The notes beneath the pieces were generated by a model. It ran no database searches. It saw nothing but the letters and a program-made list of their open reading frames with translations, and was not told where the DNA came from. This document shows positions 1 to 9,613 of a DNA stretch of 64,000 nt, piece after piece. The position numbers and the translations under genes were made by a program. Positions within the stretch are counted from its first letter, which is position 1. Each line of letters opens with the position of its first letter. This stretch comes from an uncultured Alphaproteobacteria bacterium (GTDB lineage Bacteria > Pseudomonadota > Alphaproteobacteria > HIMB59 > GCA-002718135): contig CACHLW010000002.1 in assembly GCA_902580765.1 (NCBI GenBank), positions 1-64,000 of the forward strand. The letters run 5' to 3'.

Positions 1-435
1 GATTTAAAATGTGAAGGAGACACTAATGTTGATCTTCACCATTCAGTCGAAGATACAGCTTATTCAATTGCTTTAGCTATAAACAAAGCACTGGATGATA
101 AGAGAGGAATAAGCAGGTATGGTTTTTCATATGTTCCAATGGATGAATGTTTATCAAGATGTGTTATTGACTTAAGTGGTAGACCAGAGCTTGTGTGGAA
201 TGTTAATCTTGGTTTAAAAAAAATTGGTGAAATGGATACAGAACTATTCCATGAATTTTTTAAAGCTTTTTCAAATGAATCAAAATGTAATTTACATATT
301 GAAAATCTGTATGGAAAAAATAATCACCATATTATTGAATCATGCTTTAAAGCCTTTGCTAAAAGTTTAAGATTTGCTGTCGAAATAGATTACAGAAGAA
401 AAGACAATATACCATCATCAAAAGGCACTCTTTAA
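1..435 (+). CDS. hisB: Imidazoleglycerol-phosphate dehydratase, C-terminal part (5' truncated by window edge)
   Basis: Frame open from base 1: DLKCEGDTNVDLHHSVEDTA...MDECLSRCVIDLSGRP; HisB HHxxED motif; followed by hisH. Confidence 0.95.
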   Translation, partial: DLKCEGDTNVDLHHSVEDTAYSIALAINKALDDKRGISRYGFSYVPMDECLSRCVIDLSGRPELVWNVNLGLKKIGEMDTELFHEFFKAFSNESKCNLHIENLYGKNNHHIIESCFKAFAKSLRFAVEIDYRRKDNIPSSKGTL

Positions 436-441
436 TTTTTA

Positions 442-1071
442 ATGAAAAAGATAACTATTGTCGATTACGGCTCAGGCAATGTTTTGTCTGCACAAAAATC
501 TTTTGTTAAAATAGCAAAAGATAACAATATTGATGTTGAGGTTTTGATTTCAAAAAAACTGAGTGATGTAAAAGATTCAACTCATATTGTTTTACCTGGT
601 CAAGGAGCTTTTGCTACATGCATGAATGGTTTAAAAAAAACTGATGGCTTAATTGATGAGCTTTGTGAGTTTGCATTAATAAAAAAGAAACCATTTCTAG
701 GGATATGTGTTGGTATGCAAATGTTAGCTAACATGAGTGAAGAAAACGGAGTCCATGAAGGTCTAGGCTGGATAGATGGTAAAATTAAACTATTACCTGG
801 AGATAATTTAAAACTACCTCATATGGGTTGGAACCTGGTAGTACCAACAATTTCCAAATATAATAACTTAATTTCTAATAAAAATGATTATTACTTTGTT
901 CATTCTTACTATTTCGATTGTTCTAATAAAGACAATATTTTGGCAGAAACTAAGTATGGAACAAATTTTGCTTCAATTGTTGGAAAAGAAAATATATACG
1001 GCGTCCAGTTTCATCCTGAAAAAAGTTCCTCCCAAGGATTAAACTTATTAAAAGGTTTTATTAAAGTATGA
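442..1071 (+). CDS. hisH: Imidazole glycerol phosphate synthase, glutamine amidotransferase subunit
   Basis: IVDYGSGN, GICVGMQ nucleophile elbow, QFHPEKS; his operon context. Confidence 0.97.
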   Translation: MKKITIVDYGSGNVLSAQKSFVKIAKDNNIDVEVLISKKLSDVKDSTHIVLPGQGAFATCMNGLKKTDGLIDELCEFALIKKKPFLGICVGMQMLANMSEENGVHEGLGWIDGKIKLLPGDNLKLPHMGWNLVVPTISKYNNLISNKNDYYFVHSYYFDCSNKDNILAETKYGTNFASIVGKENIYGVQFHPEKSSSQGLNLLKGFIKV

Positions 1072-1610
1072 ACATGTCTACACAATTAAAAGAAAAAATT
1101 AATATTTCAGTCGATAACATTGAAACGCTTACTGATGTAGATTTGGCAGATCTTTGTAATATCACTGAACAAGCAATTAAGGCTGGGGGAGGTTTTGGTT
1201 GGTTAAGAGTTCCTACAAGAGATATTTTAATAGATTACTGGACTAAAAGAACTAATGATAAATATATTAAACTTATAGTTGGAAGGCTAAATGGTGTTAT
1301 AGCTGGAACACTTCAGCTTGCTTATGAAGCTCCCAATATTGAGTCTAGGAAAAATATTGCAAGAATAAGAAGACAATTTGTTGCTCCATGGGCAAGAGGT
1401 TATGGTTTGGCTAAGACTATGATTGACTACACTGAAGAAATTGCAAAAGAAGACAATATTAAGTCTCTACAATTAGCTGTAAGAGAAACACAAGATGCAG
1501 CAATAAAACTTTTTACAGGTAAAAATTATACTAAATGGGGTGAAAACCCATATTATGCTTACATTAATGGAAGCTTTATTAAGGGTTATTATTACTATAA
1601 AAATCTGTAG
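1068..1610 (+). CDS. GNAT-family N-acetyltransferase inside the his operon
   Basis: GNAT-like core (RRQFVAPWARGYGLAKTMIDYTEEIAKEDNIKSLQLAVRETQDAAIKLFTGKNYTKWGE); ATGA overlap with hisH stop. Confidence 0.8.
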   Translation: MNMSTQLKEKINISVDNIETLTDVDLADLCNITEQAIKAGGGFGWLRVPTRDILIDYWTKRTNDKYIKLIVGRLNGVIAGTLQLAYEAPNIESRKNIARIRRQFVAPWARGYGLAKTMIDYTEEIAKEDNIKSLQLAVRETQDAAIKLFTGKNYTKWGENPYYAYINGSFIKGYYYYKNL

Positions 1611-2350
1611 TGCAAATTATTCCAGCCATTGATTTAAAAGATAATAAATGTGTAAGACTATCTAAAGGTAAAGATAACTCTAGTGTTGTTTACAATGAAG
1701 ACCCGGAAAAACAAGCTATCTACTTTGAACAAATTGGTTGTAAAAAACTACACTTGATTGATTTAGACGCTGCGTTTGGCAGATCAAATGTTAATTTTGA
1801 AACAATAAAGAAAATTAGAAAGTCAATTTCAATACCAATACAATTGGGTGGTGGAGTTAGAAATTTAGATTTAGCAAAAAAATATTTTGAGGCTGGAATA
1901 AATAATTTAATTATTGGGTCAATGTCTGTTGAAAACCCAAATGAAGCCTTAAATTTATCAAACAAGTATGCAGATAAAATATATATATCATTAGATATTC
2001 TTGAAGATAATATAATGATTAAAGGATGGGATAAAAATTCTGGAAAAAAAATACAAGATATTCTTAATATTTATACTAGATCAAAAATTAAAGGATATGT
2101 AATTACAGATATCCAAAATGATGGAATGTTGAAAGGTTTAAATTTAGATTTTGTTAATAATTTTCTTAAAAAAATTTACTTAATTAAAAAATTTGATAAA
2201 AAAATTATTATCGCAGGGGGGTTAACTGATTACCCTGATTTAATAAATTTAAAAAAACTTAACTTCAAAAACATTGAAGGAATAATTTCAGGTAAATCTT
2301 TCTATGAAGGAAAGATAGATTTAGTAAAAGCACAAAAAATTCTAAACTAA
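1610..2350 (+). CDS. hisA: 1-(5-phosphoribosyl)-5-[(5-phosphoribosylamino)methylideneamino]imidazole-4-carboxamide isomerase
   Basis: [27 protein letters not shown] start. Confidence 0.96.
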   Translation: MQIIPAIDLKDNKCVRLSKGKDNSSVVYNEDPEKQAIYFEQIGCKKLHLIDLDAAFGRSNVNFETIKKIRKSISIPIQLGGGVRNLDLAKKYFEAGINNLIIGSMSVENPNEALNLSNKYADKIYISLDILEDNIMIKGWDKNSGKKIQDILNIYTRSKIKGYVITDIQNDGMLKGLNLDFVNNFLKKIYLIKKFDKKIIIAGGLTDYPDLINLKKLNFKNIEGIISGKSFYEGKIDLVKAQKILN

Positions 2351-2351
2351 A

Positions 2352-3107
2352 ATGGTAAAAACAAGAATCATTCCATGCTTAGATGTCAAAGATGGAAGAG
2401 TAGTAAAAGGGATTAATTTTTTAAATTTAATTGACGCTGGTGATCCTGTTGAACAAGCAAAGCATTACTCAGAAAATGGGGCAGATGAAATATGTTTCTT
2501 AGATATCAGTGCATCATTGGAAAATAGGGATACTATGGTAAGTGTGGTTGAAAATACTGCAAATGAAGTTTTTATTCCTCTTACTGTTGGTGGTGGAATT
2601 TCATCAATTGAAAATATTCACGCTTTACTAAAAGCTGGTGCCGACAAAGTATCTATAAATTCTGCTGCAATTAAAAACCCTAACATTATAAGAGAGGCCT
2701 CAGATTATTTTGGGAATCAATGTATAGTGGTAGCTGTTGATGCAAAAAAAAGTCAAAATGATTGGTATGTTTATTCACACGGAGGAACCAAAAAAACAGA
2801 TTTGCTTGCTTTGAAATGGATAGAAAAAGTTCAAAATCTTGGTGCTGGTGAAATTCTTTTAACATCAATGGATAAAGATGGAACAAAATCTGGCTTTGAT
2901 AATGAATTATTAAGTAAAGTTTCAGAGTTTTTAAAAATTCCACTTATAGCTAGTGGAGGCGTTGGATCATTAGATCATTTTTACGATGGTGTTGTTAAAG
3001 GTAAAGCTGACGCACTATTAGCTGCCTCAGTCTTTCATTTTAATGAAATTAGCATTAAAGAGGTAAAGAAATACCTAAGAGAAAGAAATATAAACATCAG
3101 AGATTAA
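2352..3107 (+). CDS. hisF: Imidazole glycerol phosphate synthase, cyclase subunit
   Basis: [39 protein letters not shown]. Confidence 0.97.
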   Translation: MVKTRIIPCLDVKDGRVVKGINFLNLIDAGDPVEQAKHYSENGADEICFLDISASLENRDTMVSVVENTANEVFIPLTVGGGISSIENIHALLKAGADKVSINSAAIKNPNIIREASDYFGNQCIVVAVDAKKSQNDWYVYSHGGTKKTDLLALKWIEKVQNLGAGEILLTSMDKDGTKSGFDNELLSKVSEFLKIPLIASGGVGSLDHFYDGVVKGKADALLAASVFHFNEISIKEVKKYLRERNINIRD

Positions 3108-3112
3108 ACACT

Positions 3113-3385
3113 ATGAAAATTGAAGATTTAAATGAAATTATAAATAATAGAGTAAAAACAAGAAAAAAAAACTCTTACACAAATAAGTTACTAAAATTAG
3201 GGCCAACAAAAATAGCCCAAAAGTTTGGAGAAGAAAGTTCAGAACTAATAATTGATTTCTTAAAGGGATCAAAGAAAAGAACAACTGAAGAAGCTGTTGA
3301 TGTAATTTATCACCTTTTAGTTTTATTAAAGTCAAAAAAAATTACAATGCAAGACATCTACAAAGAATTAGATAAAAGAAAATAA
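3113..3385 (+). CDS. hisE: Phosphoribosyl-ATP pyrophosphatase
   Basis: KFGEESSELIIDFLKG...EEAVDVIYHLLVLL; operon context. Confidence 0.93.
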   Translation: MKIEDLNEIINNRVKTRKKNSYTNKLLKLGPTKIAQKFGEESSELIIDFLKGSKKRTTEEAVDVIYHLLVLLKSKKITMQDIYKELDKRK

Positions 3386-3391
3386 AACAAT

Positions 3392-3742
3392 ATGTACGAT
3401 GATAATAATATATTTGCCAAAATACTAAGGAAAGAGATACCTTGTGATAAAGTTTATGAAGATGAATTCAGTTTGTTTTTTAAAGACATCAACCCACAGG
3501 CAAAAATTCATATTTTAGGTATACCAAAATTTCAATCAACTACTTTTTCTGAATTCTTAAAAAAAGCAGATAATAATATAATTTTATCTTTTTTTAAAAG
3601 TGTTCAAATTGTAATAGATCACTTAAATATTGAAAAAGATGGATATAGATTAATTACTAACTCTGGAGAAAATGGTGGCCAGGAAGTACCACATTTTCAT
3701 ATTCATATTTTGGCAGGTGAAAAAATTGGAGGCCTTAGGTAG
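3392..3742 (+). CDS. HIT-family (histidine triad) nucleotide hydrolase
   Basis: FAKILRKEIPCDKVYEDE...GGQEVPHFHIHILAG (HxHxH triad). Confidence 0.93.
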   Translation: MYDDNNIFAKILRKEIPCDKVYEDEFSLFFKDINPQAKIHILGIPKFQSTTFSEFLKKADNNIILSFFKSVQIVIDHLNIEKDGYRLITNSGENGGQEVPHFHIHILAGEKIGGLR

Positions 3743-3743
3743 T

Positions 3744-4352
3744 TTATTCTTCTTCTTTAATAATTACATAGTTGATAATTTCATTTACACCCTTAATGCT
3801 TTTAAGTGCTGATATCATCTCATCTAATAAGTCTTGTCGGGTTGTTATACCTGCAATATAAATTTTACCTTTTATAGTTTCAAAGTTAAACGTTATTGCT
3901 TTAATCCCAACAGTTTTTGCAGCTATTGCTCTAGCTTGTGTATTAATCCATAAATCACCCGCATAATCTTTTAATGATGTTCTATTTCCAATTTCAATTT
4001 CATTTATAACTTCTTGAACTCCTTCAACTTCCCAAACTAATCTCACAGCATCAATGCGTATTTCTTGGTTTTCAACTAATCCTGTAAGTAAAACCCTACC
4101 TTCTAAAACACTAGTGTTAATATTAACAAAAAGATTATTTTCTGCATTTAAAAATTTAGCTGCTATATTTACTTTAATTGTTGCATCATCAATAACAGTA
4201 CCAAGTGATCTTTCACCTTCCGCAACAACCATTGCACTACCACCACCTGTAGCAAGAATGTTTGCAGGTGAGCAAGCATAGTTGATAAATACAAATGATA
4301 TTAAAATTGAATAAATTAAAGAATTTTTTATTTTTTTAAATTTAGTAACCAC
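3744..4352 (-). CDS. BON-domain lipoprotein (DolP/YraP-like)
   Basis: Lipobox INYAC; two BON-like repeats (INTSVLEGRVLLTGLVENQE..., ETIKGKIYIAGITTRQ). Confidence 0.85.
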   Translation of the reverse strand: MVTKFKKIKNSLIYSILISFVFINYACSPANILATGGGSAMVVAEGERSLGTVIDDATIKVNIAAKFLNAENNLFVNINTSVLEGRVLLTGLVENQEIRIDAVRLVWEVEGVQEVINEIEIGNRTSLKDYAGDLWINTQARAIAAKTVGIKAITFNFETIKGKIYIAGITTRQDLLDEMISALKSIKGVNEIINYVIIKEEE

Positions 4353-5170
4353 TTGTAAATCTTATTTTTGTTAATTTTTGTAAATTTATGTACTATTTCC
4401 ACGATGTCGGTCAAAGTAAATTTTGAAGCCAATTTTATTAATTCTTTTTCATACAAATCAATATTGTCAAAATCATGATTTTTTAATGATAGTTTGTCAA
4501 TAACTCCAACAAATTCACCTTTTAAATTTTCTTTATTTTTCAAAATATCAAATTTTACCTCTCTAGCTGTACCTCTAAAAACAAACTCATTTAGCTTCGT
4601 AAGCTCCTTACATATTGAAGTTGATCTTTTAGGTGCAGTTTCTTCTAAATATTCTAAAAAATCAATTAATTTGTGACTTGAAATAAAAAATACGGACGTT
4701 TTTGTTTCTTGTGAAACTTTTTTAACAAATTCCTGCAATTTTTTTTTTGACTTTGGAACAAACCCAAAAAAAACAAATTCTGATAATGGTAAACCAGATA
4801 ATTGTAAGCTAGAAATTATAGATGATGGCCCAGGAACAGATGTAACTTTAATATTTTTTTTTATACAGTATTGTACCAAATTATACCCTGGATCTGATAT
4901 AAGCGGAGATCCTGCATCAGAAATCAGAACACAATTTTTATTTTTCAACAAACTCTCAACCTGATTGATAATTTTTTGTTCATTATAATCATGTAAGGCT
5001 ATTAATTTCTTTTTAATGCCTAATTTATTTAGTAGTTTGAGTGAATGTTTAGGATTTTCACATATTATTATATCACAATCTTTAAGAGTACTGACAGCCC
5101 TATAAGTTATGTCATCTAAATTACCAATAGGTGTAGCTATAATCGAAAGACCATTAATAATTTTATTCAT
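4328..5170 (-). CDS. rsmI: 16S rRNA (cytidine1402-2'-O)-methyltransferase
   Basis: LSIIATPIGNLDDITYRA...LISDAGSPLISDPGY...VPGPSSIISSLQLSGL. Confidence 0.95.
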   Translation of the reverse strand: MNKIINGLSIIATPIGNLDDITYRAVSTLKDCDIIICENPKHSLKLLNKLGIKKKLIALHDYNEQKIINQVESLLKNKNCVLISDAGSPLISDPGYNLVQYCIKKNIKVTSVPGPSSIISSLQLSGLPLSEFVFFGFVPKSKKKLQEFVKKVSQETKTSVFFISSHKLIDFLEYLEETAPKRSTSICKELTKLNEFVFRGTAREVKFDILKNKENLKGEFVGVIDKLSLKNHDFDNIDLYEKELIKLASKFTLTDIVEIVHKFTKINKNKIYKWLLNLKK

Positions 5171-6437
5171 TATTTATTTATTTATATTTATAATTTCATG
5201 TACTCCAGTAAATTTATCTAAACAAGATACAAAAAATACTCAAGAAAAAACTATTTCTGCAAATCCGAGTATTACTGCGAGTGAAAATATTGAGATAGAC
5301 AAAAAAGAAAATAAACAAATTAATGTTAATAAGATTTTAGATAATGTTGTCTTAAACAAAACAATTATTGCTTTATTTGCAGAAGATGATGACACAAAAA
5401 CCACTAAACAGTTTTTAAATACTTATGAGTTGGGAATTTATAATCTTAGTGTTAATGATGTTACTATAAAAATAGAATTTTTTAAAAATGAAAAAGATTT
5501 AAAAAAAATTATTGAAAAAAATCTTTTGCCCGGTAAAATTTTTTTAGGACCGATTCAATCAAAGTATTCAAAAATACTAGGTAATTATTGTGATAATGAA
5601 GTAATATTCTTTTCATATTCTTCTAAATCTTCATTAGCCAAGGATTGTATATATCTAATAAATTTTTTCCCGCAAAATGAACTTTCACAACTGATGTTAA
5701 ATTTAAATGAGGATGCAAAGGTAGCATTACTCTATCCTCAAAATGAATATGGATATTTAATAAATAGCTTAATTGATGACATAATTTTTGAAAGTGCAGC
5801 AATTTTAGTAAATAGATCTTCATATAAAGATGACTTATCCAATGTAAGAGAATCAATAAAAGAGCTAGGAAAATATGAATTAAGAAAATACGAATTAAAT
5901 AGACAAAAACAAATTTTATCTTCTAAAAAAGATGAAAAATCAAAAAAAAGATTGAGAAAGTTAGAAAGATTTAAAACAACAAGCGACTATGACTTTACCC
6001 ATATCCTTATTGCGGATTATGGTTTAAACCTTTTACAAGTTGCGCCTCTTCTAACCTACTACGATATAGACCCCAATATTGTACAGTTTATGGGTACTGG
6101 AGTAATAGATGATAAAACTTTTTTTTACGAACCATCGTTGCAAGGCACAATATTCCCGGGTGTTCCAGAAATAAGACGAATAGATTTAATCAATAATTAT
6201 ATTGAGATGTATGATGAAGAATTTTTAAGAATTTCAACTCTTCCGTATGATTTAATTGGATTAATAAATTTCATTTATTCAAAAGAATATAAGTTTGACG
6301 ATTTAATTGACCTATTAAATAATCCAAATAAAAAATTTGATGGAATTGATGGAAATTTTTATTTTAAAAATAATATAATTGAAAGAGATCTAAATATATT
6401 AAAAATAAATAACGGGAACTCTTTTGTAATTAATTAA
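5109..6437 (+). CDS. Penicillin-binding protein activator / LpoA-like lipoprotein (periplasmic-binding fold)
   Basis: Hydrophobic signal with IISC lipobox; Leu/Ile/Val-binding-like fold; divergent to rsmI as in yraL-lpoA loci. Start uncertain. Confidence 0.7.
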   Translation: MSSKLPIGVAIIERPLIILFIIYLFIFIISCTPVNLSKQDTKNTQEKTISANPSITASENIEIDKKENKQINVNKILDNVVLNKTIIALFAEDDDTKTTKQFLNTYELGIYNLSVNDVTIKIEFFKNEKDLKKIIEKNLLPGKIFLGPIQSKYSKILGNYCDNEVIFFSYSSKSSLAKDCIYLINFFPQNELSQLMLNLNEDAKVALLYPQNEYGYLINSLIDDIIFESAAILVNRSSYKDDLSNVRESIKELGKYELRKYELNRQKQILSSKKDEKSKKRLRKLERFKTTSDYDFTHILIADYGLNLLQVAPLLTYYDIDPNIVQFMGTGVIDDKTFFYEPSLQGTIFPGVPEIRRIDLINNYIEMYDEEFLRISTLPYDLIGLINFIYSKEYKFDDLIDLLNNPNKKFDGIDGNFYFKNNIIERDLNILKINNGNSFVIN

Positions 6438-7011
6438 TCAAAAAGTTAATCAATTTTGTTACAGCTATAGACCTATGGCTAATCTCATTTTTTTCTTCAG
6501 CGTTTAATTCAGCCAACGTTTTGTTAAAATTTTTAGGAATAAATACAGGATCATAACCAAAACCATATCTACCCTTAGCTTGTTCGGAAATTTTTCCATC
6601 AATTTTGCCATTAAATATTACGTTTTGATTATCTCTCACTGTTAGGCTTATTGAAGTTTTAAAGTAAGCATTTTGTTTACTATTTTTTTTAGTACTTTTA
6701 ATAATACTTTCAAAACAAGCCTCATTACTTATGAAATTATTTAAAAATCTTTTTGAAAGAACGCCTGGTTTCCAATTTAAGCTTTCAATGCATATCCCTG
6801 AGTCATCAGCAAAACAGGGAATGCCAGTTTTAAGAAATCCATAGTCTGATTTAATTTTTGCATTTTCCTCAAAAGTCTTACCAGTTTCTTCTGGCTCATT
6901 ACTTATATTTAGATCATTTAATGAAAGAAGTTTTAGATCAAATTTTTTAAAAATTTTCTTAATTTCAATTATTTTATTTTTATTATTTGAGAAAAATAAT
7001 AATTGCCTCAA
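6430..7011 (-). CDS. rdgB: XTP/dITP diphosphatase (RdgB/HAM1)
   Basis: LLFFSNNKNKIIEIKKIF; ETGKTFEENAKIKS; ADDSGICIESL; GRYGFGYDPVF. Confidence 0.95.
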   Translation of the reverse strand: MRQLLFFSNNKNKIIEIKKIFKKFDLKLLSLNDLNISNEPEETGKTFEENAKIKSDYGFLKTGIPCFADDSGICIESLNWKPGVLSKRFLNNFISNEACFESIIKSTKKNSKQNAYFKTSISLTVRDNQNVIFNGKIDGKISEQAKGRYGFGYDPVFIPKNFNKTLAELNAEEKNEISHRSIAVTKLINFLIN

Positions 7012-7012
7012 T

Positions 7013-7723
7013 TTATTTCAAAGCCTCTTTTTGTTTAGAAATTATTTCTTTAACTCCAATTTTTGCTAGTGAAAACATTTCTGTAAACTGAGCATCATTA
7101 AAAAAAAATTCTTCACCAGTAACTTGAATTTCAGATATTTCATCGGATTCACAAATTACAAAATTTGCATCTACTTGAGCCTCGGAGTCTTCCCTATAAT
7201 CTAGATCCAATAATGCTTTATTTTCCACTATGCCAGTTGATACTGCCCCTATAAAGTTTTTGATAATTGGTTTTTGGAGATTATAATTATTTTTTAATTT
7301 TTCTATTGCTAGATATAAAGAAATAAAACCACCACTGATAGAAGCAGTTCTTGTCCCGCCATCTGCTTGAATTACATCACAGTCTATTTTAATCTGACGC
7401 TCTCCAAGATTTGAAAGATCCACAATTGATCTTAAGCTTCGCCCAACTAACCTTTGTATTTCTTGTGTCCTACCCGACTGCTTTCCTTTAGCAGCCTCTC
7501 TGTCCATTCTAGTATTTGTTGACCTTGGTAGCATGCCATATTCAGCAGTGACCCAACCCTTTCCAGTATTCTTTAACCAATGAGGAACTTTTTCATCAAT
7601 TGTCGCAAGACAAAGTACATGAGTATTTCCAAATTTTACTAAACACGAACCATCAGCATGAATATTTACGTTTTTCTCAAATGAAATTTCACGCATTTGA
7701 TTGAAGGATCTTTCTTTTCTCAT
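7013..7723 (-). CDS. rph: Ribonuclease PH
   Basis: EKNVNIHADGSCLVKFGNTHVLCLATI; TAEYGMLPRSTNTR; DCDVIQADGGTRTASI. Confidence 0.97.
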   Translation of the reverse strand: MRKERSFNQMREISFEKNVNIHADGSCLVKFGNTHVLCLATIDEKVPHWLKNTGKGWVTAEYGMLPRSTNTRMDREAAKGKQSGRTQEIQRLVGRSLRSIVDLSNLGERQIKIDCDVIQADGGTRTASISGGFISLYLAIEKLKNNYNLQKPIIKNFIGAVSTGIVENKALLDLDYREDSEAQVDANFVICESDEISEIQVTGEEFFFNDAQFTEMFSLAKIGVKEIISKQKEALK

Positions 7724-7770
7724 ATAATTTTAATAATAGTAGATAAATATTATTTTTAAATAAAATTCTT

Positions 7771-8817
7771 ATGTCTGATAACGTATATGCACAAATTAAT
7801 GATAGATCGAAATTAATTTTCAAAAAATTAGTTGAGTCATATCTTAAAACTGGATCTCCAGCAGGATCAGAAACAATCATGAAGATGGGAGGATTAAATC
7901 TTTCCTCAGCATCAATAAGATCTATTTTATCAAATTTACAAAAGGAAGGACTTTTATATGCACCTCATAGATCAGCTGGAAGAATGCCCACTGAGAAGGG
8001 TATGAGGTTTTTTGTTGATGGACTACTAGAATTTGGAAGAATTTCAAAAACAGATAAAGAAAATATTAAACAACAGTGTTTAACAAAGGGCAAATCTTAT
8101 GAAGAAGTGCTCGATGTTGCTTCCAAGGCAATTTCAGGATTATCGAGTTATGCAGGAATAGTTATTGCACCAAAATTTCAAAAAAATATAAAACACGTTG
8201 AGTTTATTAGATTAAATAGAAGTCAATTAATGCTTATTCTTGCTTATGAGAATGGAGAAGTAGAAAACCGCATCATTGAAGACAATGGAAAATATAATAG
8301 TTCATTATTAATACAAGCCTCAAACTATCTTACATCAAAGTTTACTAACAACACTATCTCTCAAATAAAAAGACTTATTCAAACAGAAATAAAAAATTCA
8401 CAAAATGAATTAGAATTAATTTCTTCAAAGTTAATTCAACAGGGCATTATAGAAACCCAACCTAATAGCAAAAATCCTTATATTTTTTTACATGGTCAAT
8501 CAAATTTATTAAAAGATGAAATAGTTTCAAAAGATTTAGATCAAATACGAAATCTTTTTGATGAAATAGAGAAAAAATCTAGTTTTGTAGATATATTAGA
8601 AACTGCAGGAAAAGCAAAAGGAGTTCAAATTTTTATTGGATCTAAAAATTTTTTGTTTAAACACTCTGGTCTTTCTATGGTAATGGCCCCATATAAAAAT
8701 AATGATCAAGAAATTATAGGAGCTATAGGTGTAGTTGGGCCAACAAGACTAAACTACTCCAAAATAGTACCTCTTGTTGATTATACATCAAAAATTATTG
8801 GAAAGGTGATTGATTAA
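7771..8817 (+). CDS. hrcA: Heat-inducible transcription repressor HrcA
   Basis: YLKTGSPAGSETI...LSSASIRSILSNLQKEGLLYAPHRSAGRMPTEKGMRFFVDGLLE; upstream of grpE. Confidence 0.96.
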   Translation: MSDNVYAQINDRSKLIFKKLVESYLKTGSPAGSETIMKMGGLNLSSASIRSILSNLQKEGLLYAPHRSAGRMPTEKGMRFFVDGLLEFGRISKTDKENIKQQCLTKGKSYEEVLDVASKAISGLSSYAGIVIAPKFQKNIKHVEFIRLNRSQLMLILAYENGEVENRIIEDNGKYNSSLLIQASNYLTSKFTNNTISQIKRLIQTEIKNSQNELELISSKLIQQGIIETQPNSKNPYIFLHGQSNLLKDEIVSKDLDQIRNLFDEIEKKSSFVDILETAGKAKGVQIFIGSKNFLFKHSGLSMVMAPYKNNDQEIIGAIGVVGPTRLNYSKIVPLVDYTSKIIGKVID

Positions 8818-9488
8818 TGGTTGAGAAAAAAGAAGAAGATAACCAAAAAGAAGAAATAAAAGAACCTGATTCTGAGAATATTGAAAATGAAGAAGACAAT
8901 AATGAAAGTCAAGAAAACACAGATACAGAAGAGACAAGCGAAAATGAAAATACAGAAGAAGATAGTTTAGAAAAGGAAATAGAAACACTAAAAGAAGAAA
9001 AAATTCGATTACTTGCTGAAATGGAAAATCTTAGAAAAAGATTTGAACGAGAAAAAGTTGAAACAATAAAGTTTGGCAGTATAAATTTAGCAAGAGATAT
9101 TCTATCGCCAGGAGATAATTTAGAAAGAGCGCTAGATGCTTTACCAGAAGATGAAAATCATCCAGAAAGTATAAAAAACCTTATCGATGGTTTAAAAATG
9201 GTGCTTAAAGAATACAAAAGTACTCTTGAAAAACACGGAGTTAAAAAAATTGAAACGTTAAATCAAAAATTTGACCATAATTTTCATCAGGCAATGATGG
9301 AAGTTGAAAATAATGAAGTTGAAGAAGGAACAGTAGTACAAGAAGTCCAATCAGGTTATACAATGCACGATCGTTTATTAAGAGCAGCAATGGTCGGAGT
9401 TTCCAAAAAACCAGTCGCTAAAACAGAAGAACCAAAAGAAGAAAATGAAGAAGATAAACCCGAAAATGAGAGTAAAGAAAAGTCATAA
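8817..9488 (+). CDS. grpE: Nucleotide exchange factor GrpE (long acidic N-terminus)
   Basis: AEMENLRKRFEREK...LEKHGVKKIETLNQKFDHNFHQAMMEV. Confidence 0.95.
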   Translation: MVEKKEEDNQKEEIKEPDSENIENEEDNNESQENTDTEETSENENTEEDSLEKEIETLKEEKIRLLAEMENLRKRFEREKVETIKFGSINLARDILSPGDNLERALDALPEDENHPESIKNLIDGLKMVLKEYKSTLEKHGVKKIETLNQKFDHNFHQAMMEVENNEVEEGTVVQEVQSGYTMHDRLLRAAMVGVSKKPVAKTEEPKEENEEDKPENESKEKS

Positions 9489-9533
9489 AAAGCCCTGAAT
9501 TACTTGTTTTTTTTAATATAAATCGCAAACATC

Positions 9534-9561
9534 CTTGTATTTTAAAACTTTTTTCCCATAT
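9534..9561 (+). promoter_or_regulatory. Candidate RpoH (sigma-32) promoter for dnaK
   Basis: CTTGTAT (9534-9540), N13, TCCCATAT (9554-9561); compare consensus CTTGAAA-N11-14-CCCCATNT. Confidence 0.7.
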
Positions 9562-9613
9562 CTAATGTAGCCAATGTTGATTGGTAAATAATTAAGTAAA
9601 GAGGATAAAAAAT

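Noticed and set aside
7724-7770. CIRCE operator expected with HrcA
   Set aside because: No TTAGCACTC-N9-GAGTGCTAA seen before hrcA or dnaK; the HrcA target probably lies outside this window (e.g. groESL).
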